64,000 bases of DNA from assembly GCA_037176885.1 (NCBI GenBank), contig JAWWNJ010000018.1:558001-622000 (forward strand), written 5' to 3'. Both the position numbers and the translations under genes were made by a program. Under the pieces are notes generated by a model. That model was not told the origin of the DNA, did not search any database, and was given only the letters and a program-made list of their open reading frames with translations. The number at the start of each line of letters is the position of its first letter. Position 1 is the first letter of the stretch. Positions 11,233 through 21,653 of the stretch are shown piece after piece. Origin of the DNA: Favolaschia claudopus. Its lineage: Eukaryota > Basidiomycota > Agaricomycetes > Agaricales > Mycenaceae.

Positions 11233-12045
11233 CAGTGCCGGACACGCAAAGTCGACAATGTTGATTGCCGGCGAACGGGAATTTTGGGGATAAATCTGAC
11301 TTCACAATCGGATTCGCCGACCCCGGAAAAGCTCAAAAAACCACCTCCGAAGTTTTTCCCACGACATTTTGGCTGTGGCCAAATTTTTGAGCCAAAAAAT
11401 CAAAATTGTGGGTACCTCTCCGAGCCTCAGGGAGCAAAAATTAGCTAACTAGTATGCCTTCTGAAGCTCGAACACAAACACAGTTGGGCAGCCCAAGTGG
11501 GCGGGCCATCTCAAATTTGGGTAAGGCAGCTCTGAGCTGAAGAAAAGGATCTTGGCTCATGATAGAAAGGAAGGATGCTGGTTGAGTGCCATGTCGCAAG
11601 ACTTTCATAGGTGTGCATTCCATGCTGCACACAATACCTCAACAACGTTGCAATGCTAAGTAAGTCGATGCTAAGTACAATCTTATCTTTGACAGTAACA
11701 TGTAACGTGACTCGAATTGCCAAATCCGGTGCGATTTCCCAGGCAAAGAGAGGCAGATTTCTCAGAAACCGCTCGTGGAATTTTCTTTATTTTATCAGAC
11801 TCATAACTTACTCAACGAAAGGATTCGATTGCACTATGTCCGAGGTTTTTCCCATCAATTTTGAGGTTACGGCCAAATTTTCGGCTATCATTTCATAATT
11901 TTTCGTTTTTTTGACAATCGGCTCGTGCAAAACTGTTCTTTGGATGCTTAGCGACTGTTGTACATAAAAATCTAGACATCTTGGGGTATGTCACACTTTC
12001 CATAAAGGGAAGATCAAAGTTGTCGACTTTGCGTGTCCGGCACTG
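11233..12045. mobile_element. 813-bp Tc1/mariner-like element with 26-bp perfect TIRs
   Basis: Both ends begin CAGTGCCGGACACGCAAAG and stay identical for 26 bp. TA flanks at 11231-11232 and 12046-12047 give the mariner-type duplication. Inside there are only short open frames and no transposase, so it is a deletion derivative or a MITE. The sequence includes Fot1/pogo-like AT-rich interior but I cannot assign a subfamily. Confidence 0.85.
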
Positions 12046-12048
12046 TAT

Positions 12049-12623
12049 CACAGCCGCGTTTCCTCAATTTATCGGGCCGACAAGTTAATTGTTAAGTTCT
12101 AAGTTTCTCATTTGGAATATGAGTCCCAGAAATTAGTTGGAATGCATTTGATTTCTTGGCGCTAGAAATATAACTAGAGGATATACTTTCTTGTTATATA
12201 TCTCAACCCAATAAATCTGTTGTATCCTGACACCTTTCCTGAGCAAATAAATCAGTGACAATCCATAGAGGAAAAGTCCGAGATGACTGAGACAGTAAAT
12301 CTTAGATTTAGAGTCCCCAGAAACGTTTCAAGATATGTGGGGTTTTCTGTGTATAAGAAACTTGCAGTTTCTGGACTCATTTCATTTATCTGGGACTTGT
12401 ACTCTATAAACTGTGTACGGTTCATTTGCTTCTGAAAGCTATTAGGATACAATAAATTTATTGGACTTAGATAGGGGACAGGAAGTTATATTATCTAGCT
12501 ACATTTTTGGCGAAAATAGATCAATTGTATTTTAGCTGATTTTTGGGACACATATTCCTAATGAGAAACTTAGAGCTTAACAATTAGCTTGTCGGCCCGA
12601 TAAATTGGGGAAACGCGGCTGTG
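12049..12623. mobile_element. 575-bp inverted-repeat element directly abutting the mariner element
   Basis: Ends begin CACAGCCGCGTTTCC and match inverted for about 48 bp, with more distant matching over about 100 bp. AT lies on both sides (12047-12048, 12624-12625). The left AT overlaps the right TA of the neighbouring mariner element, so one inserted exactly at the edge of the other. The first 15 bp recur at about 14277-14291. No coding capacity. Confidence 0.75.
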
Positions 12624-13896
12624 ATTAGCGAGTTTGTGCGAAGCGGCGGCCGCGGCCTAGGTCGCTCCGCCAGGTCGCTGGGTATCTGAGCAAGACGCAG
12701 AGAACCCGGACGCGTAAGATTTGGTAGATGGGGTGATTATGCCCTCAAGAATGGTGCGCATATGGTGGCTAAAGCTGCAGGTGAGCCCGAGAAAACAGGA
12801 ACTTTTCAAGCGACCTGGGGAAATTGACACGGTGTTGTAAAGCGGCTGCCTACTGCGAAGCCAGGTTGTGATGGGCTTAGATTGCCATCATTGGCGGTCC
12901 TTCTCCATCTACCCGCAAGACATTGAAAAAACGCCACAGACATAGTACATGAGCCTAAATTGAAAACGAGAAGCTGTATTCCCGGCAGTCCATTTGCTTC
13001 TGATACAGAGAGCCAGGTCCGACTCAACCGCTTGAAGTGATGGGGTGGAAGCCGGGATCACGGGCGGACCCAACCAGGCGAATCGTGGGCGATGTTACCA
13101 CCGACCGGGTAGCATGTAATCGGCGTTGGAGGACGTTGGAGCGTAAATCAAGTAAAGCATTAGACGCTACGGCTAGACAATAAGAGCGGCAAGCCGGGAG
13201 ATCGGTGGGAACTGACGTGTAGATTCATGGTAAGGCCAGCTCAAGTGGGCCCAGCTTGCAGTCCATCGCAGCCTGGATAATTCATGTCATTGTGAGAGTT
13301 ATCCACCTTCATCCCACGAGACACATTCACCCGGCATCTCGTAAGGCAACTGTGTCCTCGCCTTGCTGGGGCAGGGTTGTAGAGTCAGGCGCCGCCAAAT
13401 CGGACGCTTCGACAGCACTGGGATGAAAGAAGCAAGTGCCAAGTTGGTGATGTATGGAACAGAATGGGGAGCTGTCCAGGACCCGCAATCCAAGTGGGTT
13501 GCCACTGGAAATGCGAGCATGAGGCAAAAAGAGAGAGAGAAAGATAGTGAAGAAAAATCCGTACCAAACTGCACATCCAACACCCTGCGTTTGGCAGCCG
13601 CATCTCTTCCAATCTTTTGGGACAGTGAAATACTGGTCGTGTAGTGGAACCACTGCCGCTGCCACGCCGCTGCGGGTGCCGAACCAAGTGGATTGAAAGA
13701 TAAACGCGCGACTGTGCACCTCGGCTCCACAGCCTCCCAGAGTCGGACCGAATACAGTGGAGTGGTGACAACGAAGAATATGATGAGAAGCCCAGGGAGG
13801 GACGGTCATCGTGCGGTTGGACGTGACAAACAAGGACTTGAATCCGAATCGCACAAAAAAGAATTTGGAGCACGTGACCGTTACGTTGGAACTGGG
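12624..13896. other. no recognisable gene
   Basis: Overlapping open frames exist on both strands between 13300 and 14030, but they pass straight through T- and A-runs and have no domain or consistent codon use. They look like chance frames in GC-rich DNA. No inverted ends could be assigned. Confidence 0.4.
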
Positions 13897-13912
13897 CTAA
13901 GTAAGTATCTTT

Positions 13913-14260
13913 TTTTTTTTTTTTTTTTTTTTTTTTTGGAATGTTTGCCCACAGGTTCTCTCTGTGACTGGCAGTGCCCTCGCCGCGGCAGAAGCTTTGG
14001 CAGTGACACCCATTTCCGGACTTTGCCATTTTCAGGCGGAAGTAGAGATCCGGAACCCGGGAGGAAATGCATTTATGCAGACACGTGACATGTCACGGTA
14101 CTGTGGGACTCGCAGCTTGGGATTTCGACCAGTGCAATACCCACTAAAACCCCCCACGGTTGCGTGGGACTCGAACCCACGACCGTAAGCGTTACCACAC
14201 TTACGGCAGCCGGTCTTTCCCGGCTAGGACTCATGGCATACCCGCTCGACCATTCGTCCC
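13913..14260 (-). mobile_element. tRNA-derived SINE with 16-bp target duplication
   Basis: On the minus strand the element starts at 14260 with a tRNA-like head: a box A (TGGTCGAGCGG, about 14240-14250) and a box B (GGTTCGAGTCC, about 14168-14178). An unrelated body follows and the element ends in a poly(A) tail, seen as a T-run at 13911-13937 on the plus strand. CTAAGTAAGTATCTTT is present on both sides (13897-13912 and 14261-14276), the hallmark of LINE-driven insertion. The acceptor-stem halves of the tRNA-like part do not pair and the anticodon loop is not canonical, so it is not a working tRNA gene. Transcription would be by RNA polymerase III and mobilisation by a partner LINE. Confidence 0.85.
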
Positions 14261-14840
14261 CTAAGTAAGTATCTTTCACAGCCGCGTTTCCAGCTATCTA
14301 AGTACAAAACACTGGAGCGCTCCTAGTCTGAAATTGTTGGCGGGGTTCGACCCGGACCTCGGTTTTGTCACGGCTGTAACATCATGTGCATTTCCCCACG
14401 CCCCAATGGGGCATGACACGTATGCGCTTCGGTGCTGTGGTACGCAGCGACGACCCACTGTGAAGGCTTCGCAAGCCTAGAGAAGTATTGAAAGACTGCC
14501 CAGCCCATAGATAGACATAATTCAGTGCTATTTCACGCTTTAGGACCATAACCATCAAGTAATATTGTGTTCATGGAATAAGTATAGTATCTTCGGCATA
14601 CGTACTGGTTATGACCCCGCCCAAAGCCCCAGATGCTTCACAATGGTAGATATTAGCCCCGGCAAGTGTAAATGTGGGGTTCCGAGCCCTTTATCCAACA
14701 AGCTCCATATTGGGCTCAAGTTGGACCGCCAACTTTTCCGAACGACGTGTCATTTCCTTATCCGACCGTGTGAACTGGCACGTGTGTCACAGAATCCGAG
14801 GTCTTGGATGACAGGCGCCATCAAGTTCAGACTCTATATA

Positions 14841-15828
14841 CTGTAGTATTTCGGTCAATTCTCCCGGCTTGTGACCTGTGACACCTCGGAACGAAATATG
14901 AAGTTCGTCAATGGGCCAGAAAGAACGTGACACCCCAAGAATATTCGTCAATGCCTCGAGAATGTCTCCTTTCTTATTTTAATCTACTGCACTGCGCTTA
15001 AGGCTCCAACCCTTTCCGTTTGTAAACGTTTATACACCGTTTTTGTTTCCGTTTTGTTTGCCAGGGTGCGGAAACAGTTTATAAACAGTTTATATCTTGG
15101 GGGCAGTTAGCAGTCTTCCACCGCAGTAAATGAGGTCAAAAAAAGGCGATATCACTGGGTTTATATCACAACACCATTGACAATGCCATCAGAATGCTTT
15201 CTCTTCGATACCTGAGGTTACGGACCTCAGTCGTTCGCGTTGTGGTAGTTGTTCCAAATAAGGAAATACCCCCACTTGGTCCTGGATGTGCTGGTACGTC
15301 CGAATTCTGCCTCGGAGCATCATTCAGGATGTTCAAATAGAATGAAAGCAATCGATTCGAGGCATTAGCGATACAGCTTGAGGGAATTGAATTTCTGAGC
15401 CCTGAAAACAGTTTGTAAACGGTTTTAAACCATTTCCGTTTTGTTTGCCAGATTCCACAAACGAAAACGAAATGGTTGGAGCCTTAACTGCGCTCCAGAA
15501 TGCAACATAATATAGAAGTAGACGGAATTTATCTTCAATAATCTAACCGGTACACGGCGAAATTGGCCAAGACATAGCCGCGGTAGGTACTAATGAAGCC
15601 GGGAAACGGAGCAAAATGTCAGAAACCGGCATTTCGGGGGATATGCCCGGTATTCTGCCACAGAAGCGCGTCGAATGGCGTGCCGAGAAAAAATTGTATT
15701 TTTTCGCAGATTTTGGGACTTTTTTGTCACATTCGTTCAAGGTCTCGGTGACCTGTGACACGTACGAAAAAATTCGTCAATTTGGGGGCCTGTGACGCGT
15801 GACAGGCGAATTGATCGAAATAGTACAG
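14841..15828. mobile_element. TA-flanked element, CTGTAGTATT family, third layer
   Basis: Ends CTGTAGTATTTCGGTCAATTC-like at the left and CTGTACTATTTCGATCAA at the right (inverted), flanked by TA at 14839-14840 and 15829-15830. Subterminal CCTGTGAC/GTGACC words recur in both ends. It belongs to the same family as the 222-bp element at 57922-58143. It contains the hAT MITE at 14999-15486. Confidence 0.8.
14999..15486. mobile_element. 488-bp hAT MITE, innermost layer
   Basis: Terminal repeats TAAGGCTCCAACC face inward, with ACTGCGCT duplicated at 14991-14998 and 15487-15494, an exact 8-bp hAT-type duplication. Subterminal TTTCCGTTTTGTTTG/GTTTGTAAACG words recur in both ends. Same family as 62868-63403. 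No coding capacity. Confidence 0.85.
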
Positions 15829-16235
15829 TAATAGATTTATCGACTATCATAAATCTTGTAGAGTCTGACTTGGTGAGACTAGAGCGCTCCGAAAAAAAAT
15901 TCACACAACGGTTTTGACAGCTCCTGCCTAATTCGGCCAGCCCGCTCCACTCTCTCCAACGACACTCGCCCTTTCGTCACTGCTCCTGGAACGTCTCTCT
16001 CGCCTACCATGCCCTACAATACCTTCCGCTACATCCCTCCTGCACACAAGCGGCTCATGATTACCATGGCCGCCAATGGGATGTCCAATCAAGAAATTGC
16101 ATAGGCTGCAACACGAGGTCGCCCCGCCCTGACGCGCCAGCCGTCGACGCAATGGATCCGGCAGTGCCTACCTCATATGGTAATTGACGTCATCGCATCA
16201 ATGGGAACTTTTTTTCGGAGCGCTCCAGTGTTTTG

Positions 16236-16857
16236 TAGATAGCTGTCACGCTAAAACAACTTTAAGTACATAATACAGGGCTCCTCTAAATTCTGTAATT
16301 GGGGAGCTTGCTCCCCCTCTTGTCAGAGCCGACACCAAATGGTGATGAGGCTGTGCTGAAGCGTTGATGGGTATCGTAAATCAGCATGTGCCGCGAGGGT
16401 ACATTATTCCTTTATCGGGAAATTTGATTGCGCATCGAGCAATCCCAATATAGCAATGCCTTGACCAGCAGCAGTGTTTGACGTGAAGGAGACTCCAGAA
16501 GCTCTTGAATCTCACTCACAGTGATTTTATAGTCAATCTGACCACATTCCCGCTAAAAGGTCGCTCAATAGCGGCAGGAGGTAAGGACTTCCAAATACAG
16601 TAAACATCCGCGTGATCAATGATGGGCAAGCAAGATTTCCTTTCCTTTACCTCGAGCATGGTGTAGAACCTCAGTCAAGTGCATCAGAGTACTGTAGGAT
16701 TATACATGCAAGGTTTCCAAGCCAAAATTCGTTGAATCAAGGGCTGCAAAGCAGTTTGATGGCTGACCAAAAAAGGAATTCCCTAATTGAGAAGGGTGGG
16801 GGGTCCGCCATTTCGCTGAGAAAAAAACTTCGACCCTTAATGTAGATTTCGCGGATC
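16236..16857. other. no clear gene
   Basis: A small open frame at 16612-16845 has no recognisable domain. The stretch lies between the transposon nest and the LINE fragment and may include decayed LINE 5' sequence. Confidence 0.3.
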
Positions 16858-17504
16858 GGTTCCCCCTTGAATGGAGACATCCGTCTCACCCTCACGGGAG
16901 TCGACGAGGTAGAGGTCCTTCGGGACAATCTCGACGGCTGGCTGCCGGCATTCTCTAGTCTGCTCCAGGCTCGCTCTCCATCCGCATCGTGTGCCTACTG
17001 ACTTTGAAGTTGGTAATGGCACGGTGCAGACAATGACTCATGGGAGAACGACATTTTGGAGCTACCAGCGAGCAGGTTCGTAGGACCAAGAAATTCTCAT
17101 CACTCGTTCTTCACTTCAACGACTTGGATGTGGCGAACTATTTCATTACGAATAAGCTCGCCCTCCATGGTCACCTTCATCGCACCGAGAAATACTGCCC
17201 GCAGCCCCTCCAATGCCTCAACTGCTACCGGTTCGGACACATTGCTGCGCAGTGTAAACGCTCTGCTGTTTGCGGCACCTGCGCCTCCGACCACGCCACT
17301 TCCAACTGCCACTGCCCCCGTAAGACTCCCTGCCGTACCAACTCCACTGGATGCTCCCATATCGTGCTCAAATGCGCCCTCCAGGGATGCGGCGGGCAGC
17401 ACCGATCCACTGATCCTGCATGTCCCGTCCGTCAGTCGATTCTTCGTCGCATCCGAGTCGCAGCCGAGCACCATGCATCGGGGCCGTTCTTCCGTGCGGA
17501 ATAA
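16858..17504 (+). pseudogene. Tad1-like LINE ORF1 fragment with zinc knuckles
   Basis: The first part (about 16858-16985) encodes NGDIRLTLTGVDEVEVLRD and WLPAFSSLL, homologous to the ORF1 at 36651-37400 (GDIRLTLNSPEEVVTLRD, WLPSFSSLLK). After a frameshift near 17000 the frame 17040-17504 has CLNCYRFGHIAAQC, a C-x2-C-x4-H-x4-C zinc knuckle, followed by two more Cys/His clusters (CGTCASDHATSNCHC and CGGQHRSTDPAC). This arrangement is typical of the nucleic-acid-binding ORF1 of fungal non-LTR retrotransposons. No endonuclease or reverse transcriptase follows; the copy is truncated. Confidence 0.7.
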
Positions 17505-17830
17505 CTCTCCCAATGCCAATCCCTGCTCCCTCCTCTTGCCTTCCCACCCTCATCTATATTCAATTTTCCTGCTCGCCCTCACCCCCGGGATTACTCTCAC
17601 TAAACCCACGAAAACCACTCCCACCTATATACAATCAATAGTAGAAATCTCATGTTTAGAGTAGCATCATACGCCATAAAAATGGAACTTTATTATTATT
17701 ATTATTTAGTCGTAACAACCAAGTAACAACATGTCACAAGTATATGTCACCTCCTGTCACCTTGGCATTGCCAATCTCGGGTTTCTATGGGTTCCTCAAA
17801 GGGACAAGAGTAGTTGCATATAGTATATTA
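17505..17830. repeat. LINE 3' flank with TTA microsatellite
   Basis: C-rich sequence after the zinc knuckles leads to a TTA repeat at 17690-17707, which could be the 3' tail of the LINE copy. Nothing coding was seen between there and the MITE at 17831. Confidence 0.35.
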
Positions 17831-18024
17831 GAGACTTTGCGGTAGCCACCGGTGGCTATCGGTAGCTCCTCGTGTGCAATAGTTTATGAGCCTCCGGCTC
17901 AAGGTAGCCACCACTGCATCCTGTCAATAGGACGTACAAATGGTGGCTAATCCACCCACAGGCTGTCATCCGGTCCAGAGAAAAATTAGCCACCAATAGC
18001 CACCAGTGGCTACCGCAAAGCCTC
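17831..18024. mobile_element. 194-bp TA-flanked MITE, copy 1
   Basis: Ends read GAGACTTTGCGGTAGCCAC and GAGGCTTTGCGGTAGCCAC inward, flanked by TA (17829-17830, 18025-18026). The GGTGGCTA/TAGCCACC word occurs in several copies and the whole element is close to a palindrome. A second copy lies inverted at 46254-46448. Confidence 0.85.
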
Positions 18025-18270
18025 TATTGCTTCTCGGTATCTTCCGCCCTCGTTGACAGGAATAGCAGCGGCTACTCTATTAGGAGGATTTGGGACGTGG
18101 ATTTATCGGACTGTATATGTCGCAAATTTATTTATTTTGTTATCGTGCCCGACCACCCGACCATGCCCGATAATACCCCGACAGGGCCCGACCGGGATGC
18201 TATCGGGGTGCGGTCAGGTAACATAAGCCCACCCGCCACAAAGTGGTCGACAAAGCAACGGTTAAGATTT

Positions 18271-20714
18271 TTAATTGCATACATGGCCTATAGCATTGAG
18301 CACGCGTAAAAACATATCACCGTCGACTACATCCACAAGATAATGAAAGTTGCGACGCGAGTTTGATGGTCCCTGAGCATGAGCCAACAATGCACCTCGG
18401 ATGACAAAGTCCATGAGGAGGAAAGTCAAGTCTACCTCCTCCTCGAACACAACACAGCCGTCCCACGAAGTTTTCGGCCGCCACTTGTTGGGCTTCATAT
18501 TTTGCACAACAGCAAGATCCACAACACGACCTGAGGGCAGCTGGCAGCGAACGAGGGATCGCAATCGAGCACATGCGACGCCCGGTTGATCAGAGTTGAA
18601 AAGGACACAATCGTACCGAGGCCCAGAATTGTACCAGTTACTTTTGCAGCGCAAAATATCCTCAGCATTGGTCCAGTCATCCTTTGACTGATACGCAATG
18701 TAAACACATTGAAATATCTCGATCTGTATGTGCGATAAGTTTGCGCAAGGAAAAAGAGAAAGAAACACTTGCCATGATCGTGTCCTCGTAAGTCAGATAT
18801 TCGTCGGGAAATTGCGAGTGCAGAAATTCTCGAAGACGAGGATCAAGAGCACGGTATATGGGATTATTTCCCCCATGTAAATCCTCGTAACTGCGGCTGT
18901 CGCCATACTGCAGTGGCGAGCCAAAAATCCACTGGTTCTCCCCATTTGCGGGCGGGATCCGTGATTTCGGGACACGCCGTGCGGAGCCTTGTTTGAACTG
19001 AGCAACATCGGCTTTTTGATTTGTGGCATCGGTGTCGCTGCTGGCGTCTGACAATTCAGCCGTTTGCGAAGCGCGCCTGAAAAAATCGTCAATCAACAGG
19101 TGCGTCCGAGCGACAACCTCTTGATCCTCGTCGCGAATAGAAATCTGCTTATTCTAAGTGTTTTCATTGGAGTAAGATTCAACATTAGCTCACCTGGGCT
19201 TCCGTGTTGCGCTTATTTGTCTGGCCATAGTGTTGTTTGACTTCTTGGTGTATTCCCTCCCCCGTTCGAGTGGTACCGTTGCGCAGCACACCCTTCAAAC
19301 GAACATCATCGAGGGCGTGTATAAGATAGTGTTGTTTCGGAAACTTGAAGTTCTTGTCGTAGTCCTCGGAAACGCGCTTCAGATAGAACTAGTCAGCAAC
19401 TCGAGCTTAATGTAAAATGGTGGCCGTACCTTGCACCATTTTTCGTAGTCTTCTATGCATTGTTGAACGACAAGCTGTCGACTCGTCGTCATCACGCGTA
19501 AGCCAAGCAACATTCGACACTTCAACAGGGCTCGGATGCACGGTATCAGCGTCGATTTTGGGGGGAGAATCTCGCAGAGAATGTAAACAATACACTAAGA
19601 GGAAAGGGTTTCTCAGCATCTCCTTGAATTTCGTAGACAAACAATTGCCCAAACAAAACTCTGACCTTGAGAATATCGAGATGAGTTTGGCCGTCAGTGA
19701 AATCTTTCGTAGCCAAGTCGTTGATATGTTTGAGATTTCGCCAGCGAGAGAATTTTGCCATTCTATGACGGAAGTTAATTGAGTATCTACGCGGATCGGG
19801 AACATACCGTTTGGTGACTTCGGCAAGCAGACCGAGTTTCTCGAGGAGATCTAACGTTAGCGACCACAGGTGGTGTCCCCACTTGCCTGCCTCGAGAAAA
19901 TGGAGGAGATCATAAATGAACGAAAGGTACGGGTCAGAGAAACGGATGTTCCACATGAAATGCTGAATAAATCAGTATCTAGACAAGCTTTCCAAATAAA
20001 CTCATACCGGTACGTCGTGCAGACCGTGGTCCATCAAGAGCTTATCTCGTTGAGCTGCTGTGGGAGCACACCTGGCTCTTTCAACCACATTCCGCATCGC
20101 TTCAGAGCTGCGCAACGGGAAGAACTGATGAAGGCAGTCGAGCATCTCGTGAGAAACGAGACAGCGGGGGCAAGGGTGTTTCGCTCGGTTAGCTCGGCAA
20201 CAGGTGAAGCTCCACGCCTCCTAAAAATCCAAGGACTCAATTAAGAACCCCGGATAAAGGTTGCGAACCACATCATCACCGCAACGGACAGGTTCCCCAA
20301 ACCATGACTTTTTCCAGATCGTTTCGAAGAGCTTTTCCATGACTTGCTGGTAGATTTCACGCTTGAATTGATTGAATTCGTAGTTTTGACGCTCCGTACG
20401 ATTTTTGGAATGACCAGGGTCTTCAACCTAAGAAAATCGAATTCCAAACGAATTCTGCTTTCGCTGAGAGTGAAGAAACACACACCATAATCATGAATCC
20501 AATTATGACTCCGCCTCCATTGCCCGATGCGTTTCTGATCTCGGACGGCAGCCAGAGAGCACGGAGCACGATAGGAAACATCTTGACGTGGCTCGTTACA
20601 AGACCCTTGTCCAGCCAGATGTGAAGCGGTAGCCAGCAGTGCATGAGTGGATTTGCAATCGTGGCTGGTGCATACGGTACGTGCCAAGAAAAAATCTCCG
20701 CAAAAAACTGACAA
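18271..20714 (-). pseudogene. CMC (EnSpm/Plavaka-like) transposase, nonsense mutation
   Basis: A long multi-exon gene of a transposase family abundant in agaricomycetes. In order: LDKGLVTSHVKMFPIVLRAL and SGNGGGVIIGF (exon ending 20486), then QFKREIYQQVMEKLF and GDDVVRNLYPGFLIESLDF (exon 20427-20008), HPCPRCLV with a CxxC pair, RFSDPYLSFIYDLLHFLEAG and KWGHHLW (19962-19808), MAKFSRWRNLKHIN and TKDFTDGQTHLDILK (19762-19666), IPCIRALLKCRMLLGLRV (19569-19430), then the C-terminal exons to 18271. Splice sites are GT-AG apart from a GC-AG intron near 18770. An in-frame TAG at 20221-20223 sits where the family has Glu, so this copy cannot make full-length protein. The 5' end overlaps the start of the plus-strand gene and is not resolved. 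Confidence 0.7.
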
Positions 20715-21594
20715 GTCGGTTCAGTTCAACAAGGCGATGGATAGGCAGCGGACAAATACCTCCAGTCGTCTTCGCAACGATATTGGAGCTGTCTTCGTCG
20801 CCCATCTACACCCTCGCGTTGGCGATGCTTTGGACATTCAAGATATGGCGCTCCGTGCTGGGTACGCCGACCTCATTGGCGGGAGAAAGGACGACTCCGG
20901 CAAAATAACATTTCATCCATTTGATGCACCGGCCCTGCATAGCGACGGCGCGGACCGCCTCAACGTCGAAACATTCCTGAAAAACAAGCTTGTCATGCAT
21001 GTATGTATCATGAAATTGTGGCGCGGGTTGTGAAACTTACATTTGCAGGTCGCTGCCGCCGTCATTTATGGGAAGAAAAAACCTATCAAGATGGCGACCA
21101 ACAAGCCATGCGTTTCCGGGCCCCGTTGCATGCAACAGATGCACAATATTTCGAACTCCACACCAGGCTTTGTTGCCTGCGCAGGTGCTCTTGTGAGTCC
21201 GAATACTTTGACAGCCGGCTGACACTTACTTCTATGCGAGACGCTTTGGGCCCTGTCGATGGACGTCGAGCTCAAGAAGAAAGGTCAGCAAACAGGAATC
21301 AATTGGTACTCATGCTACGAATCGTACCTGCGTTACCTTCTTGAGGGGCTTCGCAATCGCTCCAAGCCCGTTCTCGCACTTTTCAGAGAGTGGGATGCGG
21401 AGCTTTTCCCGGACAGTGAAATGAGTCTTGGGGATGTCAGAGTCACGAATGGCGCTGCCGGTGATGACGAGCTGGATGCTGCGTTGGATGCGATCAGAAA
21501 TGCCGAGGTCGAGGAGGAGGAGGACGTTGACATGGACAATGCGGGGGATGGCGAGACCGGTAATGGCGAGGAGAGTGGTGATGACCAGTAAATC
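20647..21594 (+). CDS. transposon accessory protein, three exons
   Basis: Exons at about 20647-21000, 21049-21192 and 21241-21594 join in frame with good GTATGT/GTGAGT donors and AG acceptors. The product, roughly 280 residues, has a basic N-terminus, a mid region VAAAVIYGKKKPIKMATNK followed by STPGFVACAGALALWALSMD, then INWYSCYESYLRYLLEGLR, and a strongly acidic Glu/Asp tail. I recall similar proteins beside transposases in other agaricomycetes but know no assigned function. It reads away from the transposase gene, and its first exon overlaps that gene on the other strand, so the true start may be downstream at about 20731. No lesion was seen, in contrast to the transposase. Confidence 0.55.
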
Positions 21595-21653
21595 ACTCGA
21601 GCAATGCAATTGGAACAAAAAGAATATATTGTTTCGTATGAAAAAAAAAGATT

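Larger units (their letters stand above)
14324..15881. mobile_element. insertion inside the mariner left end, hAT- or Mutator-like
   Basis: GAGCGCTCC stands on both sides (14315-14323 and 15882-15890), an 8- to 9-bp target duplication lying within the terminal repeat of the outer element. Ends read TAGTCT inward on both sides; the inverted match is short. Contents are an open frame at 14565-14846 without recognisable domains, plus a further nested element. Confidence 0.6.
14305..16235. mobile_element. Tc1/mariner-like element, outer layer of a nest
   Basis: Ends read CAAAACACTGGAGCGCTCC inward, flanked by TA at 14303-14304 and 16236-16237. The left end is cut after 19 bp by an insertion (14324-15881). 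Without that insertion the element is about 365 bp and carries a short relic beginning MPYNTFRYIPPAHKRL at about 16009 (+), which resembles the helix-turn-helix start of fungal Tc1/mariner transposases and is followed by a stop. The flanks themselves carry CAGCTATCTA in inverted orientation, so the true end may lie about 10 bp further out. Confidence 0.7.

Noticed and set aside
13299..14088. Long overlapping open frames on both strands
   Set aside because: They run through a 27-base T-run and the SINE, mirror each other and show no domain.
14156..14260. A Ser/Leu-type tRNA gene on the minus strand
   Set aside because: Box A and box B are good, but the acceptor-stem halves do not pair, the anticodon loop is abnormal and the segment is the head of a SINE with a poly(A) tail and target duplication.
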